64,000 nucleotides of DNA from Prunella strophiata (taxonomy: Eukaryota; Chordata; Aves; Passeriformes; Prunellidae), in the NCBI GenBank assembly GCA_036583965.1, contig JAZBQD010000027.1, positions 8,657,187-8,721,186 of the forward strand. Reading direction: 5' to 3'. Positions 1 to 13,160 of this stretch are shown here, piece by piece (the first letter of the stretch is position 1; each line of letters begins with the position of its first letter). A program made the position numbers and the translations under genes. The notes below the pieces were generated by a model. That model saw only the letters and a program-made list of their open reading frames with translations, was not told the DNA's origin and searched no databases.

Positions 1-1924
1 ATGAGACACTGTTTCCTACACAGCCTGCATTCACCTCGTCCCACCAGCTTATGGGGTGCCCTGTCCCTCCTGCTGAGATTAGTGTTCTCCCTGCACTACC
101 AGCAGGGGCTTCCCAGAGGTGCCTGGCTGGGCTGGGGGGATTAGGGAGTCTTTGTTTCAAAAGCATTTTTAAGTGGTGAGAAGAAAAACAACCTGCAGGT
201 CAGGCTGAAGGTACAAGACAGGAGGGAAATTTTTCATGACAGAGGTGTGCTCCTGGCCTGAGGGGAGGGAAGAAGCTATTATGGTTGGAGTTTGTGAAAT
301 CACTGCTGGCAGGAGCATTAAACAGAGGAAAAGGAGAGTGGATAGTGAGCCAGCAAAGTGGGATTTTAACCATCTGCCCAGGCTTGCAGCTAATTGGTCT
401 GGTAGTTATAAGGGAGTAGCAAATCAACAAGGAAAAGGGAAAGTTTTGCACTGAAGTCCTTGCCTGGGAGTTCTGGTGTGCAGCATTTGGGGCAGTTGGG
501 CATCAGTTCCTTGATTTCATTGACAAACCCAAGCCTCAGCAGGCTTGGGGAGCAGGAAAGCCTTTCACATGGCAGCCAGAACCTCCCAGTGTGGGATAAT
601 GTATGGGATCAGGGAGAGGGAAATGGTGTGGCAATGCACAAAACACTCCTGCTGCAGTGCCCCTGTCCAGGCTAAGTTTTCCTGCGAGTTTCTGTCCATT
701 CTTGTGATCCTAAGATGGATTTGTGCCCTGCTTGAAACCACAGGTTGGGAGGGCAGGTCCACCAAGAGTTTTTTTTTGACAAATGCTGTAGTTGTGTCAC
801 AACGATGAAGCCCCTTTGGGTTTCTGCAGTATTTAATATTGCTTTATAAAGCCAAATAATTAAATGTTATTTACTATCTCCATACATGACCCACACTTTG
901 TTCTTCTCAGTATCTTGAAGCCAAGCTCAGCCTGGCCCTTGTGCATGGTCTTCTCTTAGACTTGGGTTCTTGTCTAAGAGAATGAGGTATGGAGCAGAAA
1001 TTAAGGAGCATTTTGTTCCAGGAAGAGGGAAAATTAAATATATATTCACCCCAAATATTGAGGCTTGTCTTGAGCAAAAAAAGGCAACAAAGTTTATAGA
1101 AGTGAAATTGTCAAAACTCCACACCAAAATTTGTTCCCCATGGGTTTCAATAGCTGAGGTCCCTTATAATATTTTCTGTTTTCTTTCAAATTTAAACAAA
1201 AATACGCTTCTGTTAGGAACATTATTTTTGATAAACAAACAAGGAAAAAAAAAAAAAAAAAGGAATTTTTTTCCCTCCCATGCCCTTTTTTTTTTTCTAT
1301 AGGAATAAAAGTAAATTTAAAAATATTACATCAGAATGATCTTCGGAAAGAAAATCTGACCTGGTTGTAGTGGAAAAAACCCAAAACTTCCCCAAAAAGG
1401 TGCAGAATAGTTCAAAAGTTTCTTTCTCTAGAATTTTTTTCCCTGGTGTCCCACAGTTTTTGTACATGCTTTTACCTATACCTTTTGGGAAGAAATTTTG
1501 TCTGGACCTTACTGCACAGTTGCCCACAAATACATAAGTGACTCAAAGAGTTAGTTCTCAGGAAGAATTTATTTGCTTTGGTTATCAGTTTCCTGCATCT
1601 TGAAGAAGTGGAATAACTCAGGAAGGGTGTTTATTTTGTGGCTCCTTTGACCCCAGCCATTGCCTGGTGTCCTGGGCTGGTTTTTGTGAGGCTGCTGGTC
1701 CTGAGCAGCATGGTGGCCTCACTCCTGGACATGTGCTGTGGTCACAAGCCACACAGTGAACTCTCCAGGTCTGCTGTTTGCTCTCATTGATGTTCTCCAT
1801 CAGATGTTCCTCCCCTGAGAGTGGCACCCCATGAGGAGAGCATTTCTCACAAACTCCCAAGCCATCATCACCTCGTGCAAATGTGCTGAGCTCTCACATG
1901 GCTCTCCTTGGTGCTGCCTAGAAA

Positions 1925-2161
1925 CAGGACAAGAGGCAATGAGCAGAAAATGATGCACAGGGAATTCCACCTGAAAATGAAGAAGAACTTCTTTACTGTG
2001 TGAGTGACTGGGCATTGGAACAGGTTGCCCAGAGAGGCTGTGGAGTCTCCCTCACTGGAGATATTCAAGAACTGCTCTGGGATGATTCTGCTTGGGCAGG
2101 GAGCTGGGAGCAGATGACCACAGTGGTCCCTTCCAGCCTGACCCATTCCATGATTCTGTGG
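1925..2161 (+). mobile_element. CR1 LINE, truncated 3' end, sense orientation
   Basis: This matches the familiar avian CR1 tail. A stretch beginning ACAAGAGGCAATG is followed by a segment around 2020 reading GGTTGCCCAGAGAGGCTGTG, then GGTCCCTTCCAGCCTGACCC near 2125, ending in CATTCCATGATTCTGTG. That order is the 3' part of the element, which carries a short terminal repeat rather than a poly-A tail. The element is 5'-truncated, lacks coding capacity and is inactive. CR1 is the dominant retrotransposon of birds. Confidence 0.85.
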
Positions 2162-3678
2162 GCAATGTGATTCCCCTTCTGGTGGCAAAGCTTTCCCACT
2201 GCACTGAGCACCTCTGGGGGGAGGCTGTCTCAAGACTCTTTCAAGAGTCTCCATCTGGGAATTTGGAGCATGGGTGGATTCAGACATGGATACACAGAGG
2301 GTGGAATGGGCTCGAGTGTAATGCCAGGGCAGTGCTGCTCCTCCAGCTTTCAGCCAAGGAAGCACCTGAACATTTGGTTGTTGGTAAGTGATGGGGTAAT
2401 TCAGGGCCATCCTAAGAGCACCAGCAGCAGGTTTTGTGTCACTGAAGCATCCCCTAGGGGCCACTGCTGGCTCTGAGGCTGGAGGGTGCCTTGGATCGTT
2501 CCCTGTGGAATTTCTAGAGAGTAAAAGCAGAGAAGTCCTTGCTATCAGGGCTTCTCCCACTCCCTCTTTTTCCCTGCACATCCCAGGGGCACTGAGAAAC
2601 AGATGACTGGTTCACAGGTAACGAGGGCTCTGGAAAAAGGGATGATCCAAATGCAACTGTGCCCAGTGCAGACGTCCAGGAAACTGTTTTACTCAGGACA
2701 GGACAAAGCCACTGGTTTCTCAGCATGGCTACGTTAAAGATCATAAAGCTTTCACCCATGTACTCCCATACTGCCTGTGGTTTAGCAGAAGAGTTTTGTT
2801 TTGGGGGAAAACACCACACATTTTTCTAAACCATATGATTGCCAAGTGTAGCTTGGACATGTGCCCTGGGTACCACAGATGTAATTCTCGCCTGGATGCA
2901 TGAGGGGCTTAAAACAAAATCTGGCTGAGGGTGCACAGCCCCACTCCTCTGCAGTGAAGCAAGTTCACCTGTGCTATGAAGTGACTTGTGTGTACAACAT
3001 TTCTGGAGGGGCTGCAGCTCCAGTGCAAAACAGCTCAGGAGTTGAAGGTTGAAATCTCTCTGTGTACTCAGGATGAACTGATGCAGAAGGCAGCAGATGC
3101 TGTCAAAACTTACACTTGCTTAGTAAATGTGATTTATTCCCTTCTCATCACCTCCTTTTAAAGAGAGTTCCAGATCACATTTGTTTGGTAGCCACTTTCA
3201 TTATTGTCTTCCACTTTTTAATAATTGATCTGGGCCAAAGAGCACCCTGAGTGAGAAAGCATATGTGGGAATCAGAGTCTGTGTGTTCTGGCCTTCCTTA
3301 GTCCATGGTAAAACACAGCTTCCTGCCCACCTCTGTCCTGCTGTTTTATCAGTCTGTCAAAGCTGTTTTAACATCTGGGTCTTAACACACTGACATTGAG
3401 AGCTGTTTGAATGGTCCCATCAGCTTTAAAGTAACTACTCACCAGCTGGAGTCTGAGCCAGCCCACAGCCCCAGAGGGGCCAGGGCTTCTCCCTCTGTGT
3501 GTAAAATGACACGAGATCAGGGCCTGAGACTATAAACACTTAAAGCAGTTGGCTTTTCAGAGCCCATTGTCCAGATGAGATGTCCCTTCCTGTGCTGGAT
3601 CTGATCTCAGGTGCAGGCACCTCCAGATCCAGCCATACTGGTGGGTTTTCTTTTTCAACTAATTTTCAGTTGTTAAGA

Positions 3679-3756
3679 ATAAAAAAACCAAAACAAAAAA
3701 CAAGCAACAACAACAAAACACAAAAATAACAAAAAAAACCACCCCAAACAAACAAG
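3679..3756 (+). repeat. A-rich low-complexity tract
   Basis: An A/C-only stretch with interspersed AAC and AAAAC units. It could be a degraded retroposon tail or simple low complexity; no element body is recognisable beside it. Confidence 0.7.
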
Positions 3757-4261
3757 TGGGAGATAGAGAGTGATAAATAAGGGCTGTTTGATATGATTGA
3801 GAAAAGCTGTTCCTCTTTTGTGTTCCACAACCCTTTTCCCTCCCAAACCCATTCCTGCCAGATCAGAATACATTAAAACCCTTGCATCAACATTAAAATC
3901 TCACCAGCTACTGTTTGCAAAGCAGTATCTTTGTTTCCATGTCCCCCAGGTGGGTAACTTTCTTTGTGTAGTCTGGAGTGATCTTTAGTGACTCCCTTCT
4001 TGGATATCTGTCCTGCTGCCCTCTCCAGTGAGTGGAAAAGTCAGATCCTCTGGCTGAAATTCAGATACTCCATTCAGATACTTGCTTGATTTAAATGTGC
4101 GCTTCAGGAGAAATATGAATTTTCTATCCTTTTTCCCTTGGTTCTCACAAGGTGAATGAAAGGTCCCAGCTGTGCCTTTCATTTGCTTTCTTCCCTGAAG
4201 ATCTGTGTCTGGAGAAAGGCACCCTGCACCCTTTTCACCTGCTCTCTGTCCTCCAGCCAGC

Positions 4262-4400
4262 ACCAATATTGCAATTATCCTCATTTGGCAGAGTGGAAAC
4301 TGAGGCAGTTAGCTGAAACAGCACTGCTCCATGTCAGATCATGGATCCATGATTCCCTGTCTGAGCCCTGGAGAGTGGAAGAAGAGCCACAACTATCTGC
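4262..4400 (+). mobile_element. MIR-like ancient SINE fragment
   Basis: The stretch ATTATCCTCATTTGGCAGAG followed by TGGAAACTGAGGCAG closely resembles the core of the MIR/CORE-SINE family. That family is ancient in amniotes and survives at low copy number in birds. Only the core block is convincing; the outer limits are estimates. Confidence 0.5.
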
Positions 4401-5774
4401 AGGAAAAATAAAGCATGAACAAAACCCCAGGCAGGCACAAGAAGAGGAATGAGCAATGGTGGGAGATAACCTGGATGGTGAATTAAAAACCACTAGCAAA
4501 TGCTTAAAGAAAAGGGCTGAAGGCTCTTGTCCAAAAGGCTGAGTAGCTTTTTAGTTCAAAAAAGGAAGGTAAGGGGATGATAGGACCCGGTCAAGCTCCC
4601 CTCTGTGGAAGAAACCTTTCATTGTGCTCTGCTCTAGGAAACACTTTCACACAAGTTGCAAAGCTGATGTCTCCAAGTTTTACTCCAGCAGGACTTATGA
4701 AGGGATCTGCCACTGCATTCATGGTACTTTTCCATCTGTGTCCCCAGGACATGGACACATGGCTATGCCTAAAGCTAGGAGCTGGCTATAAAAGTTCCCC
4801 CTGGCTTGTCCAGCCCACCCTTAAGCAGTGGCTTCCTTCCCTGCTCTGGGCCAGGGGCTCCTTGGGCAGGCATTTGGCTTAGAGGTGACTCTCAGGAGCA
4901 GTGGGTGAGCACAGAGTGGAAGCTCACAGGTTTTTTGTGCTGCTGAAGCAGCCAGCAGCCCCTCAGCCCTGGCAGCGGCATAAGGTGAGGATGAGAGGCT
5001 GCAGTTCTGCCCAGCCCACTCACTCTGGAGAACTGAGGAGGTTTTCCTGAAACCCAGTAGGTTCTAGAATTCCTGTAGGGAATTCTGAGGCTGGTGTCTT
5101 CCTTCAGCTTCACACTCTCTGCAGTGACAGAGAGCCCCTTATTTGCCCTGTGCATCTCCAAAGTGCCGTCCCTGTCCCACATCCTTCACCCACACTCTGG
5201 GCAGCCCTGAGCTCTGCGGAGCCATTTCCCTTTCTCCTGGGAAAAAGAAAAAACCTTTTCCCAGGATTTTCTTACCTAGGCGGTCTCACCAAGACGCAGA
5301 GTAACTAAACCGACGGGCTTGGTTTCGGAGAGAGCCTCTGGCTCTTGCCGGCGCTGAGTTGGGGCCACCTCTGAGCGCTTTCCACAGGAGAAAAAGACAA
5401 CGAAATCCAAGCGCAGGAGGGGTTGCGGAGGGAGGTTACCTGCTCTCCTGCTGGGGGCTGGCACCGACACTAAAGTCGCCCCGGGCTGGCCGTCGGGACT
5501 CGTTCTGTTTGGTTTTTCTCCCGGGAGGAAGCACCGTGTCCCAGCACAGCGAAGCGCAGCGGAGAAGGGCCGGGTGGAGAGGCGGCCGCAGCGCTGGCCC
5601 CGGGACCCCCGGGGGAGGGACCGCTCGGGGGCATGGCTTTGGAAGGAACCCCGGGAGAGGCTGGGGGATTTAGTCCTGGGAGTCGGGACCCCTCCCCGGG
5701 GGCCTCCTCCTCCCGCCGGGGGCGAGGGGCCGGGCGGGCCGGCACCGCACGCCCCTCCGGGGGGGCGACGGCCC

Positions 5775-5782
5775 TATATATT
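5775..5782 (+). promoter_or_regulatory. TATA-like box of FOXE3
   Basis: TATATATT sits in an otherwise nearly AT-free GC-rich context, 165-172 bases upstream of the FOXE3 ATG. A TATA-driven start about 25-30 bases downstream would leave a 5' UTR of roughly 140 bases. The position is plausible but unproven. Confidence 0.5.
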
Positions 5783-5946
5783 GCCAAGCGGCTGGGAGCC
5801 GACCTCCCCATCGCAGGGAGCTGCCGCCGAGCCTGTCCCCCTCCCCTTCCCCTCCCTCTCCCCTTCCCCTCCCCTCGGGGGGGCTCTTTCTCCCGCCGCT
5901 CCCCCCCATCCTCCGAGGAGGAGGAGGAGGAAGGCGAGGGCCGTAT

Positions 5947-7101
5947 ATGAACGCGGCCGGCTTCCCCTGCCTGCGAGGCATGTGCACGCTGCCGGCGCCC
6001 AGCCCCGCGGCCAGCCCCGGCTCCCCCGGGCCGGCGCGGGGCTCTCCGCAGGCGCCGCCGGTGAAGCCGGAGCCGCGGGGCGCGGGGAGCAGCCCGGCCC
6101 CGCCGCCGCCGCCCGAGGAGCCGCCGCCACCCGCCGGGGGCCGCCGGAGGAAGCGGCCGGTGCAGCGGGGCAAGCCCCCGTACTCGTACATCGCCCTCAT
6201 CGCCATGGCCATCGCCAACGCCGCCGAGAGGAAGCTCACCTTGGGGGGCATCTACAAGTTCATCACCGAGCGTTTCCCCTTCTACCGGGAGAACCCAAAG
6301 AAGTGGCAGAACAGCATCCGCCACAACCTCACCCTCAACGACTGCTTCGTCAAGATCCCCCGGGAGCCCGGACATCCCGGCAAGGGCAACTACTGGACAC
6401 TGGATCCGGCCGCAGAGGACATGTTTGACAACGGGAGCTTCCTGCGCCGGAGGAAGCGCTTCAAGCGCACCGACATCACCACCTACCCCGGCTACATGCA
6501 GAACTCCAGCGCCTTCACGCCCCCGCCCGCCGGCCGCCCCACGGCACCCACGGCGCCCTACCCCAACGCCCTCTGCTCGCCCGGCTACGGCCCCCAGCTC
6601 TCCAGCGGCGTCTTCCACCCCTACGCGGCCGGGGCAGCACCGCCGGCACAGCACCCCAGGATGTTCAGCATCGACAGCCTCATCAGCGGGCAGCAGGCCC
6701 TGCAGCCCTCCCCGCCCTCCGAGCTGGGGCACCCATCGCTGGGCCTGCCCGGAGCCGAGCTGGCTCCCGCCTGCTCTGCCGGCAACTCCGAGCCCCCCTG
6801 CTTCCAGGCACAGCCCGTCAGCCCCGGCTTGCTGGGCCGGGCCGGCCCCAACTCCCTGGCGTACCCCTATGCCGCCTCGCCCCCGCACCTGCCCGTGGCC
6901 CAGGGCAGCTACTCGCCCAGCAGCCCGCAGCTCTACGGGGCTCCCAACAGACTGGGCCTGCCGGCCATGCGGGCCCCGGCCTGCGCCGAGCACGGCGAGC
7001 AGCTCCTGGGCCTCTCCGCCTCGCCCCTGGGCCAGTTCGGCTCCGGCAACAGCTACATGAGGCAGCCCAACTTCCCCGCCGGCCTGGAGCGCTACATGTG
7101 A
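5947..7101 (+). CDS. FOXE3: Forkhead box protein E3 (forkhead transcription factor)
   Basis: Single-exon 384-residue forkhead protein, a nuclear DNA-binding regulator; in vertebrates FOXE3 drives lens epithelium proliferation and survival. The forkhead domain lies at about residues 75-170, opening with [16 protein letters not shown] and containing the recognition helix block [15 protein letters not shown]. It ends in the basic wing RRRKRFKR, a likely nuclear localisation signal. The NLTLNDC form (Thr rather than Ser) and [19 protein letters not shown] are FOXE-type. Downstream is an eh1-like Groucho-binding motif FSIDSLISG (about 240-248), then a Pro/Ala/Gly-rich tail ending GLERYM. The first in-frame ATG is chosen; Met12 is an alternative start. 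Assignment to FOXE3 rather than FOXE1 rests on FOXD2 lying about 17.7 kb downstream on the same strand, as in mammals. The frame is intact. Confidence 0.92.
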   Translation: MNAAGFPCLRGMCTLPAPSPAASPGSPGPARGSPQAPPVKPEPRGAGSSPAPPPPPEEPPPPAGGRRRKRPVQRGKPPYSYIALIAMAIANAAERKLTLGGIYKFITERFPFYRENPKKWQNSIRHNLTLNDCFVKIPREPGHPGKGNYWTLDPAAEDMFDNGSFLRRRKRFKRTDITTYPGYMQNSSAFTPPPAGRPTAPTAPYPNALCSPGYGPQLSSGVFHPYAAGAAPPAQHPRMFSIDSLISGQQALQPSPPSELGHPSLGLPGAELAPACSAGNSEPPCFQAQPVSPGLLGRAGPNSLAYPYAASPPHLPVAQGSYSPSSPQLYGAPNRLGLPAMRAPACAEHGEQLLGLSASPLGQFGSGNSYMRQPNFPAGLERYM

Positions 7102-7686
7102 TGGGCATGAGGGGCTTGGCCGGCATCCCCAGGCTCCCAGAGCGGCTCTGGACAAGCGGACTTCTCCCTCCGGCGGGGTCAGCCGGGGTGGAGGCGGGTG
7201 GAGTGCGGACACACACGTGCGGGAGGATTCAATTCCTCTCTCTCTCAGCTTATTCTGAAGCAGAGGCAAGGTGATAGCTGTTTATCTGCTCCGTTCCTGC
7301 CCGGAAAAGGTGTTCTCTGGCTCTGCCAGGCAGGGCTTCCCACGCTTGCCTGTGTGCCCAGCGTGGCCCCGGGGATGCCACCTGCAGCAGTGCACCCCGG
7401 GCACCCCCCGGGCGAGCAGGAGCACTCAGGACGGGGGTACATGGTGTAACATGCAGGAACTCTCTCTCAAACGGGCTTTTTTCTCTCTTCCCCGAGTGCC
7501 TCCCGTGTAACTGGAATGAAAGTTATCAAAAAAGCCCCCGAACCACTAAAAAAAGTTCACTGGATTTTAAATGAATATTTAAGATGTTTATAATTTCCTT
7601 TCCCTGTAGGAAAAGAAACCCCAACTTGACTACTTCTTTTTACTATTTTTAAAAATTACTTTTATTGTTAGAAAGGACTTTTTTAA

Positions 7687-7692
7687 AATAAA
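7687..7692 (+). terminator. Candidate polyadenylation signal of FOXE3
   Basis: AATAAA lies about 590 bases after the FOXE3 stop, just past the end of the CpG-rich block, in an AT-rich 3' UTR-like stretch. A GT/CT-rich segment follows. It is the first canonical hexamer I see downstream. Confidence 0.55.
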
Positions 7693-10600
7693 GCTTTTTC
7701 TTCCAACATGAGCAGTGCTGCTGTTCCTCTGGCTCTGGATGGATCTTGGCAAGAGGAAATTATAGTTTTGTGACTGGTGGGAGATGGATTTGTGCTGCTG
7801 TTGTAACACTGCCACATCTTACATTTTTAGTGATGCTTCTTGAAGCTCTCTATTTTATTATGATTTTCTTAAAACCAAATGGTAATTCCTACAAGGCTTG
7901 CCCATGTAGCTCTTACTGGACTTGATAGTTTCCATTTGCATAAAGAGATGTGTCGTCCCTCCAAGGATTCCCTCACAGGTGAAATTCTGATTTAGCCCAT
8001 CAAATTAGGAGATCACAGTTTTTCTTCCAAGCAACAAAATCAATTAAAATTCTAACCTGTTCACTGGTTGGGCTGCTGCTATTTATTTGCAGGACTCCCA
8101 GCCAGACCACCAGACAAGGTTGGAAGGGAGAACTCCCCATCCTCAGATTTAGATTTTTTTTTTAATTTAAACCTCCTTTGGGTAAAGTGCCAAGCTAGGA
8201 TTTCTCTCCTTTTTTTTCAAGGTATCTTCTGAAGTAGACCAGTTTTCTGTAGTCCCTATTCTATTCTTCTCTCTAAGGAGTTGGAAATAATCTGATCTTT
8301 GGTGTAAAACAGCATCTCATTCCCCAGCTGCTGGGCAGGATCAAAAGCTGGTGTGCTGGCAGGTACCCACGGGATCAGCTTTTGTCCACAGCTTGGGACC
8401 TTGTGGCTTTTCATTCTTTCATTCTGTGGGCTCCACAGAAATGGAGAGTGGGTTTAGTATGAGAATGGAGGGAAGAAAATGCTTTATTCTTCTTGGTTTC
8501 CTTAAAATTTGGCCTCCATCTGTCTCTAAAAACTTGTCTGCTGTCTTCAGCGGAGCTGGTCCATCCAGCTTTACCCTTTCAGCTTTCACCCAGTCCCAGC
8601 AGCAGCTTCTGTGCTTTCCCCCTGGCAATAACCCTGCTCAGAAAGGGCATTGTGACAGAACTCAGCCCTGGAAATACTTTGGCTCTCTCCACACGATGTC
8701 CATAGGCAGACATCTTCTGTCTAATGGAAATCTGCAATGTGCCATGCCTGCCTGTGCCATATTGTCTGCAGAGATCACCTAGGGGGGTGCTGAAATAATC
8801 ACTTGCAAGGACAGTCAGCAGAAAGGACATTTGTCATAGCTCACATTCATTCCCAGGGCCCGATCCTGCAATGTTTTGCTAACAAAAGAACTTTTGAAAT
8901 CTTGCCTAAGTACCCAGGGTGTCAGAGCCAGGCATGTGCCAGAAGCACTGGGGCTGATGGGGCTGTGACTCCACTGGGGTTGCACCCTGAGCAGGAGGGC
9001 TGCTGAGGCAGGGGAGAACCAGGTACTGACATGAAATAAAACCCATATTGGCTGTAGGGGGTGGGCAGGAGAAGCTGTGGTTCTGCCTGGGTGGGATGCC
9101 CTGGGAAGAGTTGGCCAAGCTGTGACAACTCAGACCAAGCTGAGCTGGCTCATTCCCAGTCACCTTGGAGACTCACAGCAGCAGGAAGCTGGTGTTGGTG
9201 TTTCCAAGCTCCTGGTGTCTCTGAGTGTTGGCTCAGGTGCTGGTGGAGCCATGAGGGCTGGGCTGAAGGGGGGCTGAGCTGTGACTTGCTCCTGTCCCTC
9301 AGCTACCTGTGCCCTCCTGCTGTGGGGCTTTCTGGAGGGTGGCATCCAGCTCCAGATTTAGGGATGTGTCTGCAAGAGGTCCACCCCTGTGCCTGTGCAA
9401 GAGGAGCACTCTTCAGCCAAGGTGGCTCTGGTGTGAATGAGCCCCCACAGTGACTGGCTCCCCAAAAACCGGGCTTGGAGAGAGCAGGTGACCCCATCCT
9501 GGTGTGTTGGGACAACCCCTGGTGGGCAGCACTGGGTTGCACATCTTCCCTGGTATCTCTCTGTCTGCCAGACAGCCCAGAGCCCCCTGCAAGCACCAAT
9601 AAACCACCCTCACCGTGGGCCTTACACTGCCAAACAGCTGGAAAACAGGGGGAACAAACCCCTTTTCTTCTTTTTCCTGTAGATATTAATCCTCATATAC
9701 ACAAAACTCTGGCAACTTGTATTGTGATTGTCATTAAACTAATGCCTTAAGAGTGTCTTCTTGGTTAAGTTAATGTATCCCAACGAGGCTTTTAAGCTTC
9801 CATTTCAAAGCTTTGTTTACAGTTAGGGTGAATCTAGCAAATGAGTAGGATTAAGGTGTCATGTAAAGCATGAGCCTTGTTGGGACAGAGTAGTTTTAAG
9901 CTTTGTAAAGTTTATACCTGAGCTCTTCATCTGTTTTAGTGTCTCTTCCATGTCCCTGTTTAATGAATAAGAGGGATTTGAATGAAACAGGAGTAATTAT
10001 CACTCAGATTTCAGTTGTGAAATCAAGTCTCCTTGGAAATCCTCCCCTCTTTATTTAGGGAGTTAAGGGAATATTATGTAATGACAGTTGTAACAATCTC
10101 GAGCTCACACAAAAGACAAAGTTTTTTTCCATAAAAAACTTTCTGTGCTTTCTGAGATTGTGGAAAGAATGTCTTACCTCAGGGTGATGGCAAGAGGCAC
10201 TCTGGACTTCCCCGTGGTGGGGAAGAGCCCTGTCCCGAGCCTGTGAGACGCTCATGGGGGAGGTGGAATTGATCCCAAGCACCAAAGACATTTAGTGGTG
10301 ATCTGGGCTATCTTCTCTGACTTCTCAGATCCTTGCAAATCAGGCTGATTTCAGATAACCCAGGCTGCACGTTCAGAACCACACAGCCAAAATGAGCTGC
10401 CATTTAAAAAGATGTTTGCTTTTCCCTGGGAAACTCTGGCTATGCGGGGAGGACTGACAGCTGCCGTGTCTGTCTGTGCACAACAGCATTCTGCACCTTT
10501 CCTGCTTGTACCACCTTCCCGCTGCTTCCAACAGGTTCAAGCAAGCAGCAAAAAAATGCTCTTTCCAGATTATATTCCCATGCTATAAATAGTGTTTTCC

Positions 10601-13020
10601 ACCCTGTTACAAACAAACACAGAACTAACTGGAATTTTAGTTGGAACACATTTCCTGAAGAACTTATCAGTCCCTCTGGTAGTGTTAGGTTTTTTTCTGG
10701 ATGCTGCCAGCTGTTCACTGACAGTCTCAGTGCTGGAAATGTTACACCATCACTTGCTGTTATTCTGTGCAATACTTTGCCCTTTGCAAATGCACAGCTT
10801 GAAGACATTCAGTGGTGTTTCTTGGAGGTCAAGACTGAGTTGGTGAAGTCAGGCAGTGATGGGGAGATGGGCAGTGGGTGCAGTGGGGCCGGCTGAGATT
10901 GGCTTTGCCAGGTAATAATGAGATTTTAACGAATTAGCATCTGGGAGTCAGCACTGCCCAAGCTCCGAGCCACATCTCGGGGTGTCTGGGGTCGACCACC
11001 ACTTCTGCTCTGTCGTGTTTAGATCCTTTACATTCAGAAAGTTCCTACAAGGACAGGAGCAGGTGATGGAGCCGCTGTGTTCGTACAAGGCAAGAACAAC
11101 GCCGCGCTGTCCTCCGTCGCTTTACTCCAGGGTGTAACTCCGCGCCGGGGGTGGCAGGGGCGACCCGGCCCGCAGTGACAGCCGGCGTGCTCGGGCCAAC
11201 ACTGACCTCCAGCGGAAAGCCGTGGGAAGCCGCTCCCGGCTCCCGGGGGGATGCTCGGCACGCACCGGCAGCATCCCGGCTTTTGAGGGGCTGTTCACGG
11301 GATCAGGAGCTCGCGGAGTTTTGGGGCGCGGTGGGATGAGACATGGTGGAGCTGGTTCAGGGAGGGTCGTTGTGAAACAGGGTGGGCTGGATAGAACCTT
11401 CGGGCTTGAAACACCTGCTGCTCACTTGGGGAGGTTTTGAAGGGAAAGGGTTTCTCTGGCTATACCTTCTTTTTCCCTTTTCCTAAACCATCGCTGGGCA
11501 CAGGATACAGGATTGGGCTGTGTTGGCTGTTCCCTTGCAGCTCTCCTCCCTAGAGGGAAAATAGGGAAAGGAGTGGGAGCACAGTGAGAATCTGCGTCCT
11601 TGATGGAAGGGGAGGGGCTGGTGATGACAGATCACTCCTCTGCAGCAGCCAGTCTCATTGGCAGCCTGACTTTGTGTTTGCAATGTGCTGCACGATGGTT
11701 GAATGGCAGAGCTGGGAGCTGGCCTGGCTCTTAACAGCACCCAAAGTGCCAGGCAAGGCAGCAGAGCCTGAGCATTGGCAGCACAACACCTCAGCAGCAC
11801 ACAGCTCTTGGGAGAGATCCGGGGTGAAGTCACTTCACAGCCTTTGTACCGTGGCTGCTGAAGTGGTTCCACTGCAGCAGCTGGGTTTATGAATGTAATG
11901 AATCAACTGTGCCATCCCAGCACCAGCAAGCAGCTCTGGCTTGTGGCAGCTCAGGGTGTTGCATGGAGAAAAGGTGCACCTGGGCCACTTACACACCTGG
12001 GAAAAGTTCATTTTCCATTTGCACCAGCACTTCTGAGCCAAAGGCAGCAGAGTGTGACCTCTGCAGAGAGCTGGCCCAATAGTCTCAGACATTTTGGGTG
12101 CTTTCCATCTGCACCAGAATCACCTCATCTTGGTTTTAAAACTCTCCTGCTAATCAGGTGTTGAAAACCAAATTTAATCTGTAGATCCATTTTCAGAAGA
12201 TTTCAAGTGATCTAATCTGGCTGGAGCAAATGCACTTCAAAAAGCACAAAATTGTCCAAGCTTACTAAACTCCCTGGCTTTTTGCTCAGAGTGAAGAGGG
12301 TTTCAGAAGAGGAATTAGAGAAGATGAATTACTTCACCTGTGCAGGTCAGGCCAACCCAGGTCTTGGTTATACCCTTTCAGATGTTCTCTGCTTGAAATC
12401 CAGGAGTCTGGGTAAAGCTAAGGGGACTCTGCTGTGCCTCATTATTTTCAGTTTCAGAAAGATGCTTATATGAAGCTGTAACTCCCTCCTGAGAGCATCC
12501 CATCCAGCACTTCTCTGTAGCAGAGATGTGTTTACCCTTGGGAAAACAGGAGGCTGCCAAACCAATCTCATCATTTGGAGCCTTCACCCTCAAGAAATCA
12601 CAAGTTTTGCCATCTCAAAGACACAATTAGGAGGGAACATATCCTTGCCAGACCCCAAACGCATCCCAGCAGAGCTTTGTGTTCCCTAGAGGTGGCTAAA
12701 CTGGCCACTTGGTCAAGATGCTCCCTTCAGGTGGCCACGGAGGATGGGAGTGGGGTGTGGTTTTGCCTCCTGCACTGTGGGCAGCACCCACGAGGTGGCA
12801 GCCAGGTGACAGCCAGGCCGGCCCTGTGGCCCACCCTCAGCTCTCCTGCCCGGACCCCACCAGCCGCAGACCCTCTCCAAGCAGCATTTGCTCCTGCCTG
12901 GTTACTTATTGTTGGGTTTTCCACAGTGTTGGTTTAAGCACGTATCCATCCTCCCCCGGCTCCAAGCCCTTTCTTTCCAGGCTGTCTGCTGCTTGGATTC
13001 TCCCCAGCTGATGCTCACCC

Positions 13021-13160
13021 TCTAAGTATAATTGCAATACAAAGTAGTTTCAGAATAGCGTGCAATAGTGGCTAATTATTTGGAACAATTATACATAACA
13101 AAGACAGAGCCAAGCAGCAAGAGGGCTTAATTGTCTGGCCAAGCATGAAATAGCACAGGA
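13021..13160. promoter_or_regulatory. Candidate conserved non-coding element, homeodomain-site rich
   Basis: An AT-rich block with repeated homeodomain-type cores: TAATT on either strand at GCTAATTATTTGG, AACAATTATAC and GGGCTTAATTGTCTGG. It sits inside less patterned sequence, and such clustering is typical of developmental enhancers. Conservation is not shown here; this is inference from motif density and position. Confidence 0.3.

Larger units (their letters stand above)
1..5269. other. Intergenic flank upstream of FOXE3, no gene seen
   Basis: I find no reading frame here with a recognisable protein family or convincing exon structure; the open frames are short and have no conserved look. 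The stretch holds a CR1 fragment (1925-2161), an A-rich tract (3679-3756) and a MIR-like fragment (4262-4400). AT-rich blocks at about 820-890 and 3110-3240 look like possible conserved non-coding DNA, but this cannot be shown without an alignment. Confidence 0.6.
5270..7440. promoter_or_regulatory. CpG island spanning FOXE3
   Basis: CpG dinucleotides and G+C content rise sharply at about 5270 and stay high through the whole FOXE3 coding region to about 7440, in contrast with AT-richer DNA on both sides. CpG islands that cover the entire single exon are usual for forkhead genes controlled by Polycomb and distal enhancers. Confidence 0.8.

Noticed and set aside
5633..5950. Upstream ORF of FOXE3 ending in an ATGA overlap with the start codon
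   Set aside because: Its ATG lies upstream of the TATA-like box at 5775, so it would not be in a transcript started there. No other in-frame ATG lies between.
5470..7269. 599-codon antisense open frame over FOXE3
   Set aside because: GC-rich forkhead genes leave the opposite strand free of stop codons. The product is low-complexity and has no domain; FOXE3 on the + strand explains the sequence.
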